Assembly (NCBI GenBank): GCA_036271855.1
Contig: DATAZV010000535.1
Location: forward strand, 1 to 7,640
Source: JAQGMJ01 sp036271855
GTDB taxonomy: Bacteria; Pseudomonadota; Gammaproteobacteria; Burkholderiales; JAEUOS01
DNA: 7,640 nucleotides
Direction: 5' to 3'
The number at the start of each line of letters is the position of its first letter. The first letter of the stretch is position 1. Below are positions 1-5,034 of this stretch, piece after piece. The notes under the pieces were generated by a model. That model ran no database searches, had not been told where the DNA came from, and saw only the letters and a list, made by a program, of their open reading frames with translations. A program made the translations under genes and the position numbers.

Positions 1-34
1 CGAGTTTTACGTCAAGACCGGCCGGCTGAAATAA
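1..34 (+). CDS. 3' end of an unidentified upstream gene (10 codons)
   Basis: In the second frame the first bases read EFYVKTGRLK and then TAA at 32-34. The window cuts off the rest, so no family can be assigned. The reading is plausible because the frame is open to the edge and the next 80 bases hold only a hairpin and a tRNA. Ten codons open by chance is unremarkable, so this could equally be intergenic sequence. Confidence 0.35.
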   Translation, partial: EFYVKTGRLK

Positions 35-65
35 AAAAGCGCGCGTCCGGCGCGGACGCACGCTT
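31..65 (-). terminator. Rho-independent terminator of the tRNA-Val transcript
   Basis: An 11-bp GC-rich stem (39-49 with 53-63, loop 50-52) has one C/A mismatch on the plus strand, which becomes a G-U wobble in the minus-strand RNA. Read on the minus strand the stem is followed by a TTTTTTATTT tract (the A-run at 29-38). The plus-strand side has no proper T-run, so the terminator points leftward and serves the tRNA-Val gene about 50 nt upstream of it. It may also weakly stop the gene ending at 34. Confidence 0.8.
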
Positions 66-114
66 GCCTACGACACACGGTGGCATCGTAAATAGTTGAT
101 TTTAATGAGTTTAC

Positions 115-189
115 TGGTGGGCGGTACTGGGATCGAACCAGTGACTTCCACCGTGTGAAGGTGGCACTCTACCGCTGAGTTAACCGCCC
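115..189 (-). tRNA. tRNA-Val(CAC)
   Basis: The minus strand folds as a full 75-nt cloverleaf. The acceptor stem is GGGCGGT/ACCGCCC, the D stem ACTC/GAGT, the anticodon stem CCACC/GGTGG with loop TTCACAC, the variable loop AAGTC, and the T stem ACTGG/CCAGT with loop TTCGATC. It ends in discriminator A and an encoded CCA. All stems pair perfectly. Anticodon CAC reads the valine codon GUG. The gene has its own promoter and terminator and is transcribed away from gltX. Confidence 0.97.
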
Positions 190-243
190 AAGTCTGGCGA
201 CCTGGCTTCGCTCGCGGCGTGCTGCTGTTCGCGAAGGAGGCGA

Positions 244-272
244 ATTATATCCCACCGATTTGCATTCTGCAA
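244..272 (-). promoter_or_regulatory. Sigma-70 promoter of tRNA-Val
   Basis: On the minus strand, TTGCAG (267-272) and a perfect TATAAT (244-249) are separated by exactly 17 nt (250-266). The sequence just after the -10 box is TCGCCTCC, a GC-rich discriminator of the kind associated with stringent control of stable RNA promoters. The start would fall near 237, giving a leader of roughly 45-50 nt before the mature tRNA. The spacing and exact -10 match make this a strong call; stringent control is inference. Confidence 0.85.
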
Positions 273-296
273 AATATGCCAGCCAGCGGCTAAAAT
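267..296 (+). promoter_or_regulatory. Possible gltX promoter, sharing its -35 region with the divergent tRNA-Val promoter
   Basis: TAAAAT at 291-296 is a good -10 candidate, 33 nt before the gltX start. The only -35-like hexamer at usable spacing (18 nt) is CTGCAA at 267-272, a 3/6 match. That is the same six bases, read on the other strand, as the tRNA-Val -35 box. The -10 box lies inside a perfect 7-3-7 inverted repeat (286-302). The call rests mainly on the -10 and on position. Confidence 0.4.
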
Positions 297-329
297 AGCC
301 GCCTTTCGCCGCTTTTTGCAAAGTTTCTG

Positions 330-1721
330 ATGACGCAAGTCCGCACCCGTTTCGCCCCCAGCCCGACCGGCATGATGCACCTGGGCAACGCCCGCGCCGG
401 CCTGTTTTCCTGGGCCTATGCGCGCCACCACGGCGGCAAGTTCATCCTGCGCATCGAGGACACCGACCTCGAGCGCTCGACTGAAGCCGCGATCGGCGTG
501 ATCCTCGACAGCATGGCCTGGCTGGGGCTGGACTACGATGAAGGCCCGATCCGCCAGACCGCGCGCCTGGACCGTTATCGCGCCGTGCTCGACGAAATGC
601 TCGCCGACGGCCGCGCCTACAAATGCTATGCGAGCAGGGAAGAGCTCGAAGCCCTGCGCGAGGAGCAGCGCGCCAAAGGGTTGAAGCCGCGCTACGACGG
701 CCGCTGGAGGCCGGAAAATGCCCAGGGCAAGGCGATCCCTGAAGGGGTGAAGCCGGTGATCCGCTTTCGCAACCCCGACGACGGCGACGTCAGCTGGACC
801 GACCTGGTCAAGGGCGAGATCAGTATCAGCAACACCGAGCTCGACGACCTGGTGATCGCGCGTGCCGACCTGGTGCCGACCTACAATTTCGCCGTGGTGG
901 TCGACGACCTCGACATGGCCATCACCCACGTGGTGCGCGGCGACGACCACGTCAACAACACGCCGCGGCAGATCAACATCTATCGCGCCCTTAAAAGCCC
1001 GGTGCCGCAGTTCGCGCACCTGCCGACCATTCTCGGGCCGGACGGCGAGAAGCTGTCCAAGCGCCATGGCGCGATCAGCGTGATGCAGTACCCGGCGGAC
1101 GGCTATTTGCCCGAGGCGCTGTTCAATTACCTGGCGCGTTTGGGCTGGAGCCATGGCGACGCGGAAAAATTCCCGCGCGAAAAATTCCTCGAGTGGTTCG
1201 ATCTGGCGCAAGTCAGCCGCTCGGCGGCGCAGTTCGACCAGGCCAAGCTGGCGTGGCTGAACCACGAATACATCAAGGAGGCCGACAACGCCCGCCTGGC
1301 CGGGCTGGTGGCACCGCTGATCAAGGCGCTCGGCGGCACGCTCGCGGGCGGCCCCGACCTCACGCAGGTGGTGGCGCTGGTGAAGGACCGCGCGCATACG
1401 CTGCACGACATCGCCAATGCCGCGCTGCTGTTCTACGCCAATGCAAAGGCTGACCCGGTCCTGCTGGCCCAACATGTCACCGAGGCAGTCAAGCCAGCGC
1501 TGGCGACCCTGCGCGAAAAGCTCGGCGCGGTGGCCTGGGAAAAACCGGCGATCGCCGCGGCGGTGAAGGAAACCCTGACCCAGCACGGCCTGAAAATGCC
1601 CCAGTTGGCCATGCCGGTGCGCGCGCTGGTCGCCGGCCAGACCCAGACCCCGTCGCTGGACGCCGTGCTGGAACTGTTCGGGCGTGAACGGGTCGTAAGT
1701 GCATTGGGGACTTCCCTTTGA
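330..1721 (+). CDS. gltX: Glutamyl-tRNA synthetase
   Basis: This class I aminoacyl-tRNA synthetase charges tRNA-Glu with glutamate in the cytosol; Glu-tRNA feeds translation and, in many proteobacteria, tetrapyrrole synthesis through the C5 pathway. The 463 residues match the usual bacterial length (about 460-475). The HIGH-type motif is HLGN (17-20) within PSPTGMMHLGNARAG, followed by LRIEDTDLERS (40-50). The KMSKS loop is KLSKRHG (241-247). The helical anticodon-binding domain fills the C-terminal third, so this is not the shorter GluQ paralogue. The four E. coli zinc ligands (Cys98, Cys100, Cys125, His127) correspond here to Cys99, Ala101, Trp126 and Pro128, so the zinc site is absent. The ATG at 330 begins right before the conserved RTRFAPSPTG; its Shine-Dalgarno sequence is weak. 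Whether it is discriminating or also charges tRNA-Gln cannot be told. The cognate tRNA-Glu gene lies 186 nt downstream. Confidence 0.98.
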   Translation: MTQVRTRFAPSPTGMMHLGNARAGLFSWAYARHHGGKFILRIEDTDLERSTEAAIGVILDSMAWLGLDYDEGPIRQTARLDRYRAVLDEMLADGRAYKCYASREELEALREEQRAKGLKPRYDGRWRPENAQGKAIPEGVKPVIRFRNPDDGDVSWTDLVKGEISISNTELDDLVIARADLVPTYNFAVVVDDLDMAITHVVRGDDHVNNTPRQINIYRALKSPVPQFAHLPTILGPDGEKLSKRHGAISVMQYPADGYLPEALFNYLARLGWSHGDAEKFPREKFLEWFDLAQVSRSAAQFDQAKLAWLNHEYIKEADNARLAGLVAPLIKALGGTLAGGPDLTQVVALVKDRAHTLHDIANAALLFYANAKADPVLLAQHVTEAVKPALATLREKLGAVAWEKPAIAAAVKETLTQHGLKMPQLAMPVRALVAGQTQTPSLDAVLELFGRERVVSALGTSL

Positions 1722-1737
1722 CTTTGCCGGCCTGGAT

Positions 1738-1766
1738 TTGCAAAAGGTGCCGATTCACGCTATAAT
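1738..1766 (+). promoter_or_regulatory. Sigma-70 promoter of the tRNA-Ala/tRNA-Glu unit
   Basis: TTGCAA (1738-1743) and a perfect TATAAT (1761-1766) are spaced by exactly 17 nt. The predicted start is near 1773, only about 7 nt before the mature tRNA-Ala. The -35 box begins 17 nt after the gltX stop. No terminator separates gltX from this promoter, so the tRNAs may also be reached by read-through from gltX. Confidence 0.88.
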
Positions 1767-1779
1767 TTTAGCTTCGGTT

Positions 1780-1855
<76 letters not shown>

Positions 1856-1907
1856 CCCGAACACTCCTAGTAGCAGGTCCTAGTGGTAAGCAGTTCAAAG
1901 GTAGCAA

Positions 1908-1983
1908 GTCCCCTTCGTCTAGAGGCCTAGGACATTACCCTTTCACGGTAAGTACGCGGGTTCGAATCCCGCAGGGGACGCCA
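1908..1983 (+). tRNA. tRNA-Glu(UUC)
   Basis: A 76-nt cloverleaf: perfect acceptor GTCCCCT/AGGGGAC, D arm GTC/GAC, anticodon stem TTACC/GGTAA with loop CTTTCAC, variable loop GTAC, T stem GCGGG/CCCGC, then G and encoded CCA. Anticodon TTC reads both glutamate codons. The 52-nt gap to tRNA-Ala, with no promoter in between, and the shared terminator 5 nt after it point to one two-tRNA transcript. It is the substrate of the GltX encoded just upstream. Confidence 0.97.
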
Positions 1984-1987
1984 AGTC

Positions 1988-2025
1988 AAAAAAAGCCCAA
2001 CTCACGGAGTTGGGCTTTTGTTTTT
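1988..2025. terminator. Bidirectional Rho-independent terminator
   Basis: A perfect 13-bp stem, AAAAGCCCAACTC (1991-2003) against GAGTTGGGCTTTT (2007-2019), with an ACG loop. It is flanked by seven A on the left (1988-1994) and TTTTGTTTTT on the right (2016-2025). It ends the tRNA-Ala/tRNA-Glu transcript on the plus strand and the dehydrogenase gene (stop at 2048-2050) on the minus strand. Confidence 0.93.
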
Positions 2026-2047
2026 GTGGCTTGCTGCCTGGGCAAAC

Positions 2048-2935
2048 TTACTGTTTCGGCTGCGCCAGCCAGTAAGCCGGCATCTTGATCGCATCGACCT
2101 CACCCATGCCGTTGGCGGCGGCTTTGTCGAACATGTTCAAGGCACGTTCGGTCACCGGCAAATCGCGGCCCAGCGACTTGGCTTCGGCGATCATCGCGCG
2201 CATGTCCTTGCACATCAGGTTCACATCCATGGTCGGCGGGCCGATGTCTTCGCCCTTGAGCACCTTGGCGATGGCCGGAGCGCGGTTTTTCAGCATGTTG
2301 GGGCCGCCGGAAGTGTCGGCGAGGATGTCCATTACCCGCGCCGGGTCCAGGCCCAGGGGCTGGATCAGCGACAACGCCTCGGAGAGGGATTGCCAGTAGA
2401 CCAGCAGCGGCAGGTTGATCGCCAGTTTCATGCTGGCGCCGGCGCCGATCTTGCCGACGTGTTCGACGCGACGGCACATCTGCTCGAGCACCGGGCGCGC
2501 GCGCGCGACGTCGGCATCTTCACCGCCGACAAATCCCAGCAGCTTGCCTTCACGCGCCGGGCCCACGGTGCCGCCGACCGGGCACTCAATCAGCGCGGCA
2601 CCGGCGGCGCGTACCTTCTTGTCCAGCGCAATTTCCGCTTCAGGGCGCACCGTGCTCATTTCGATGAACAGCTTGCCTTTGATGTTGCCGGCAAGAAAAC
2701 CATTCGGGCCTTCGTACAGGCTGTCGATGGCTTCTGCGTTACTCAGGATGGTGATGATGACCTCGCTTTTTTCCGCGAGTTCCTTCGGGCTGGCCGCCGC
2801 GCTGGCGCCGGCCTCGATCAGGGGTTTCAGTTTGTCGGCGGTGCGGTTCCACACCGTCAGTTGATGGCCGCTGTCGATCAGGCGGCGGACGATTGCCGCG
2901 CCCATGCGGCCAGTGCCGGGTAGGCCGATTTTCAT
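2048..2935 (-). CDS. Beta-hydroxyacid dehydrogenase family NAD(P)-dependent oxidoreductase
   Basis: The 295-residue protein belongs to the 3-hydroxyisobutyrate / 6-phosphogluconate dehydrogenase-like superfamily, which oxidises beta-hydroxyacids or reduces the matching semialdehydes. Residues 2-12 carry the glycine-rich dinucleotide site (KIGLPGTGRMG). Asn30-Arg31-Thr32 follow the second strand, a pattern that usually favours NADP(H). CPVGGTVGPAREG (118-130) is the substrate loop, and GAGASMKLAIN (164-174) contains the catalytic Lys170 and Asn174. The C-terminal half is the all-helical dimer domain. The family loop normally reads D-A-P-V-S-G-G; Gly121 stands at the Ser position, so the substrate may not be 3-hydroxyisobutyrate. 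The start at 2935 is chosen over an in-frame ATG 25 codons upstream because AAGGAG precedes it and the glycine motif begins there. It stands alone, divergent from the hydrolase gene. The family call is firm and the substrate unknown. Confidence 0.93.
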   Translation of the reverse strand: MKIGLPGTGRMGAAIVRRLIDSGHQLTVWNRTADKLKPLIEAGASAAASPKELAEKSEVIITILSNAEAIDSLYEGPNGFLAGNIKGKLFIEMSTVRPEAEIALDKKVRAAGAALIECPVGGTVGPAREGKLLGFVGGEDADVARARPVLEQMCRRVEHVGKIGAGASMKLAINLPLLVYWQSLSEALSLIQPLGLDPARVMDILADTSGGPNMLKNRAPAIAKVLKGEDIGPPTMDVNLMCKDMRAMIAEAKSLGRDLPVTERALNMFDKAAANGMGEVDAIKMPAYWLAQPKQ

Positions 2936-2941
2936 GTGTGT

Positions 2942-2947
2942 CTCCTT
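2942..2947 (-). promoter_or_regulatory. Ribosome binding site fixing the dehydrogenase start
   Basis: On the minus strand AAGGAG lies 6 nt before the ATG at 2933-2935. The in-frame ATG further upstream (3008-3010) has no comparable site, and the extra 25 residues it would add do not fit this family, whose dinucleotide fold starts at the N-terminus. Confidence 0.8.
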
Positions 2948-3030
2948 GGCTTTTTGTAGCTGCGTTTGCGTGCAGGATGCAGGGCATGCTAGCACGCAGG
3001 CGTGTCGCAAAAAAGGCGCCCGGCATATCG

Positions 3031-3059
3031 TTGTTGCTTATCGACTGATAAGTTAATAT
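3031..3059 (+). promoter_or_regulatory. Candidate promoter for the hydrolase/liv unit with an operator in its spacer
   Basis: TTGTTG (3031-3036) and TAATAT (3054-3059) are separated by 17 nt. Each box matches the sigma-70 consensus only moderately (3/6 and 4/6). A 16-bp perfect dyad fills almost the whole spacer. Weak boxes around a dyad suit a regulated promoter. A competing promoter candidate lies just downstream at 3065-3094. Confidence 0.4.
3037..3052. promoter_or_regulatory. Inverted repeat CTTATC-N4-GATAAG, probable operator
   Basis: CTTATC (3037-3042) and GATAAG (3047-3052) are perfect inverted 6-mers around GACT. The site sits 68-83 nt upstream of the hydrolase start and about 100 nt upstream of the divergent dehydrogenase start, so one regulator could serve either or both. 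It is AT-rich amid GC-rich DNA and too short and unstable to be a terminator. No regulator gene is in the window and I cannot assign a regulator family. Confidence 0.5.
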
Positions 3060-3064
3060 GAACA

Positions 3065-3094
3065 TTGACAGTCCGGCGCGATTTCGGCTCCAAT
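3065..3094 (+). promoter_or_regulatory. Alternative sigma-70 promoter candidate for the hydrolase gene
   Basis: TTGACA at 3065-3070 is a perfect -35 box, followed after 18 nt by TCCAAT (3089-3094), a 4/6 -10 match. The start would be near 3101, giving a leader of about 19 nt that still includes the ribosome binding site at 3111. If used, it would rule out the in-frame ATG at 3093 as the translation start. Confidence 0.4.
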
Positions 3095-3110
3095 GCCGCA
3101 GCTTGACCCC

Positions 3111-3117
3111 GGAGGAG
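3111..3117 (+). promoter_or_regulatory. Ribosome binding site fixing the hydrolase start
   Basis: GGAGGAG lies immediately before the ATG at 3120, with 2-4 nt spacing depending on which GGAG pairs. It is slightly close but far stronger than anything near the in-frame ATGs at 3093 or 3153. Confidence 0.7.
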
Positions 3118-3119
3118 AC

Positions 3120-4868
3120 ATGGACATTCAGAAAAGCGAAGTTCGGGACGGCATGCAGATTGATTGGGACGTGCCGATCGAAATGGAAGATGGCGTGGTG
3201 CTGCGCGCGGACGTGTTTCGCCCGACGCGCGCCGGCAAATTTCCCGTGATGCTCGCCTACGGGCCGTACGGCAAGGGCCTGGCATTCCAGGAAGGCTACA
3301 AGACTGCCTGGAACAACATGGTGCGCGACCATCCCGAGGTCGCCGAAGGCTCGACCAACAAGTACCAGAACTGGGAAGTGGTCGACCCAGAGAAGTGGGT
3401 TCCCGAAGACTACATCTGCATCCGCGTCGATTCACGCGGGGCAGGGCGCTCGCCCGGCTACATGGAAATCTGGAGCCCGCGCGAGACCCGCGACTTGTAC
3501 CAATGCATCGAGTGGGCCGGCGTGCAGCCCTGGAGCAATGGCAAGGTGGGCCTGAACGGCATTTCCTACCTGGCGATGAACCAGTGGGCCGTGGCCGCGC
3601 TGCGCCCGCCCCATCTCGCCGCGATCTGCCCGTGGGAAGGCGCGGCCGATTTTTACCGCGAAGTCAGCCACCACGGCGGCATCATGTCTTGCTTCGTGCG
3701 CAACTGGTTTCCGATGCAAGTCACCACCGTGCAGCACGGCCTGGGCACGCGTGGCCCGAAGAGCGCGGTTACCGGCGAGCTGGTGTGCGGCCCGGAGACG
3801 CTGAGCGCAGAAGAACTGGCGAAGAATCGCGAAGACCACCCGGCGATGGTGCTCAAGCACGAGATGTTCGACGCTTACTGGAAGCCGCGCCTGCCGGACT
3901 GGTCCAAGGTCGACGTGCCGATCCTCTCGGCGGCCAACTGGGGCGGGCAGGGCCTGCACCCGCGTGGCAACTACGAAGGCTTCACCCAGTCCGCCTCGAA
4001 GCAGAAGTGGCTGGAGTGCCACGGCCTGGAGCACTGGACGCATTTCTATACCGACTACGGTCGCAAGATGCAGCTCAAGTTCTTCGACCACTTCCTCAAG
4101 GGCAAGAAAAACGGCTGGGAGAAAACCCCGCCGGTGATCCTGCAGGTGCGCCATGTCGACAAGTTTGTGGCTCGCTACGAGAACGAGTGGCCGATCAAGC
4201 GCACCAAGTGGACCAAGCTGTTCCTCGACCCGGCCAATCTCACGCTGGGCAGCAAGGCGCCGGCCAAGGCCGGCAAGGTCAGCTATCGGGGCTTTTCGGA
4301 TGGCGTGACCTTCCTGCTGCCGGCGCAGGAAAAGGAAATGGAGATCACCGGGCCGCTGGCGATGAAGCTGTTCGTCTCTTCTTCGACCAAGGACGCCGAT
4401 CTGTTCATCGTCGTGCGCGTGTTCACGCCGGACATGAAGGAAGTCACCTTCCAGGGCACGCTCGATCCGCATACGCCGGTCGCGCAGGGCTGGCAGCGCG
4501 CTTCGCACCGCAAGCTCGACAAGAAGCTTTCCAAACCCTACCGCCCGTATCTCACCCACGACGAGAAGCAACTGCTGGTGCCGAACAAGGTGGTGGAGCT
4601 GGATATCGAGATCATCCCCACCTGCATCGTGGTGCCGGCGGGGCACCGCATCGGCGTCACCGTGCGCGGCAAGGACTATGTCTACGCCGGCGAGCCGGGC
4701 CATCTGTCGAACATGAAGTACCCGCTGAGCGGCTGCGGGCCCTTCCTGCATGACGAGCCGGCCGATCGTCCGGCGAAGATTTTCGACGGCAATGTTACCC
4801 TGCATTGCGGGCCGAAATATCCCTCGCATCTGCTGCTGCCGGTGATTCCGCCGAAGAAGGGCAAGTAG
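3120..4868 (+). CDS. CocE/NonD family (X-Pro dipeptidyl-peptidase S15-like) hydrolase
   Basis: This 582-residue protein is an alpha/beta hydrolase of the S15/CocE group, whose members cut acyl esters, amides or X-Pro peptides. The N-terminal domain has the family's MEDGVVLRADVFRP strand (22-35), the oxyanion region around VDSRGAGRSPG (103-113), and the nucleophile elbow GISYLAM with Ser149. ECHGLEHWTHFY (299-310) holds the likely catalytic histidine (His307, or His304). From about residue 365 the PF08530-type C-terminal beta-sandwich follows, ending near FDGNVTLHCG. The acid normally found as W-x-D reads W274-G275-G276 here, so the canonical Asp is missing. There is no signal peptide, so the enzyme is probably cytoplasmic. 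The start is placed at 3120 by GGAGGAG; an in-frame ATG at 3093 lacks such a site. No clear terminator separates it from the liv genes, which suggests an operon. The family call is firm and the substrate unknown. Confidence 0.93.
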   Translation: MDIQKSEVRDGMQIDWDVPIEMEDGVVLRADVFRPTRAGKFPVMLAYGPYGKGLAFQEGYKTAWNNMVRDHPEVAEGSTNKYQNWEVVDPEKWVPEDYICIRVDSRGAGRSPGYMEIWSPRETRDLYQCIEWAGVQPWSNGKVGLNGISYLAMNQWAVAALRPPHLAAICPWEGAADFYREVSHHGGIMSCFVRNWFPMQVTTVQHGLGTRGPKSAVTGELVCGPETLSAEELAKNREDHPAMVLKHEMFDAYWKPRLPDWSKVDVPILSAANWGGQGLHPRGNYEGFTQSASKQKWLECHGLEHWTHFYTDYGRKMQLKFFDHFLKGKKNGWEKTPPVILQVRHVDKFVARYENEWPIKRTKWTKLFLDPANLTLGSKAPAKAGKVSYRGFSDGVTFLLPAQEKEMEITGPLAMKLFVSSSTKDADLFIVVRVFTPDMKEVTFQGTLDPHTPVAQGWQRASHRKLDKKLSKPYRPYLTHDEKQLLVPNKVVELDIEIIPTCIVVPAGHRIGVTVRGKDYVYAGEPGHLSNMKYPLSGCGPFLHDEPADRPAKIFDGNVTLHCGPKYPSHLLLPVIPPKKGK

Positions 4869-4895
4869 TGCGGCGGCGGGCTTTGCGCGCAGTAA

Positions 4896-4918
4896 CGGCC
4901 GGCGGCCAGCGCCGGCCG
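4896..4918 (+). other. GC-rich hairpin between the hydrolase gene and the liv genes
   Basis: CGGCCGGCG (4896-4904) pairs perfectly with CGCCGGCCG (4910-4918) around a 5-nt loop. No T-run follows, so it is not a standard intrinsic terminator. It could attenuate read-through or protect the 3' end of a processed hydrolase mRNA and so set different levels for the two parts of the operon; that role is inference. Confidence 0.55.
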
Positions 4919-4946
4919 GATCAGCATAACCAGATCGGAGACAAAG

Positions 4947-5018
4947 ATGAATGACACCACCGGACCTTTTGCCGGCGCGGATAGCCGCGACCCCCTTGTT
5001 TTCCGCGTAGCCGCCTGA
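4947..5018 (+). CDS. Small ORF of 23 codons upstream of livH
   Basis: The ORF reads MNDTTGPFAGADSRDPLVFRVAA and ends TGA at 5016-5018. It has a better ribosome binding site than livH: GGAG at 4937-4940 with a 6-nt spacer before ATG. It ends 16 nt before the livH ATG, close enough for translational coupling. It has no hydrophobic segment, so it is neither a signal peptide nor a membrane microprotein, and it lacks a run of one amino acid that would mark a classical attenuation leader. I do not recognise it. It could be a leader peptide, the stub of a decayed gene such as a lost operon member, or a chance ORF. Confidence 0.4.
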   Translation: MNDTTGPFAGADSRDPLVFRVAA

Positions 5019-5034
5019 CGCGGGCGGGGGCACC

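Noticed and set aside
180..1586. Long open frame of 468 codons on the minus strand opposite gltX
   Set aside because: It lies wholly antisense to a confidently identified gltX, overlaps the tRNA-Val gene, and its translation is rich in His, Gln, Arg and Val as expected from reversed GC-rich codons. It is a shadow.
1865..1895. Repeated TCCTAGT in the spacer between tRNA-Ala and tRNA-Glu
   Set aside because: Two 7-mers 13 nt apart are too short to call a repeat or attachment site, and there is no integrase or duplicated tRNA end nearby.
2018..2923. Long plus-strand open frame opposite the dehydrogenase
   Set aside because: It is antisense to a gene with clear dinucleotide-binding and catalytic motifs, and it begins inside the terminator.
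2980..3003. TGCTAGCA palindrome and surrounding GC/TGC repeats upstream of the dehydrogenase
   Set aside because: An 8-bp palindrome is common by chance and lines up with no convincing promoter; no clear minus-strand promoter was found in this region.
2936..3010. 25-residue N-terminal extension of the dehydrogenase (ATG at 3008-3010)
   Set aside because: There is no ribosome binding site at that ATG, while AAGGAG marks the start at 2935, and the family begins with the glycine-rich motif.
3164..4753. Long plus-strand open frame of 529 codons inside the hydrolase gene
   Set aside because: It is an out-of-frame reading of the hydrolase, very rich in Arg, Gly and Pro, typical of a shifted frame in GC-rich DNA.
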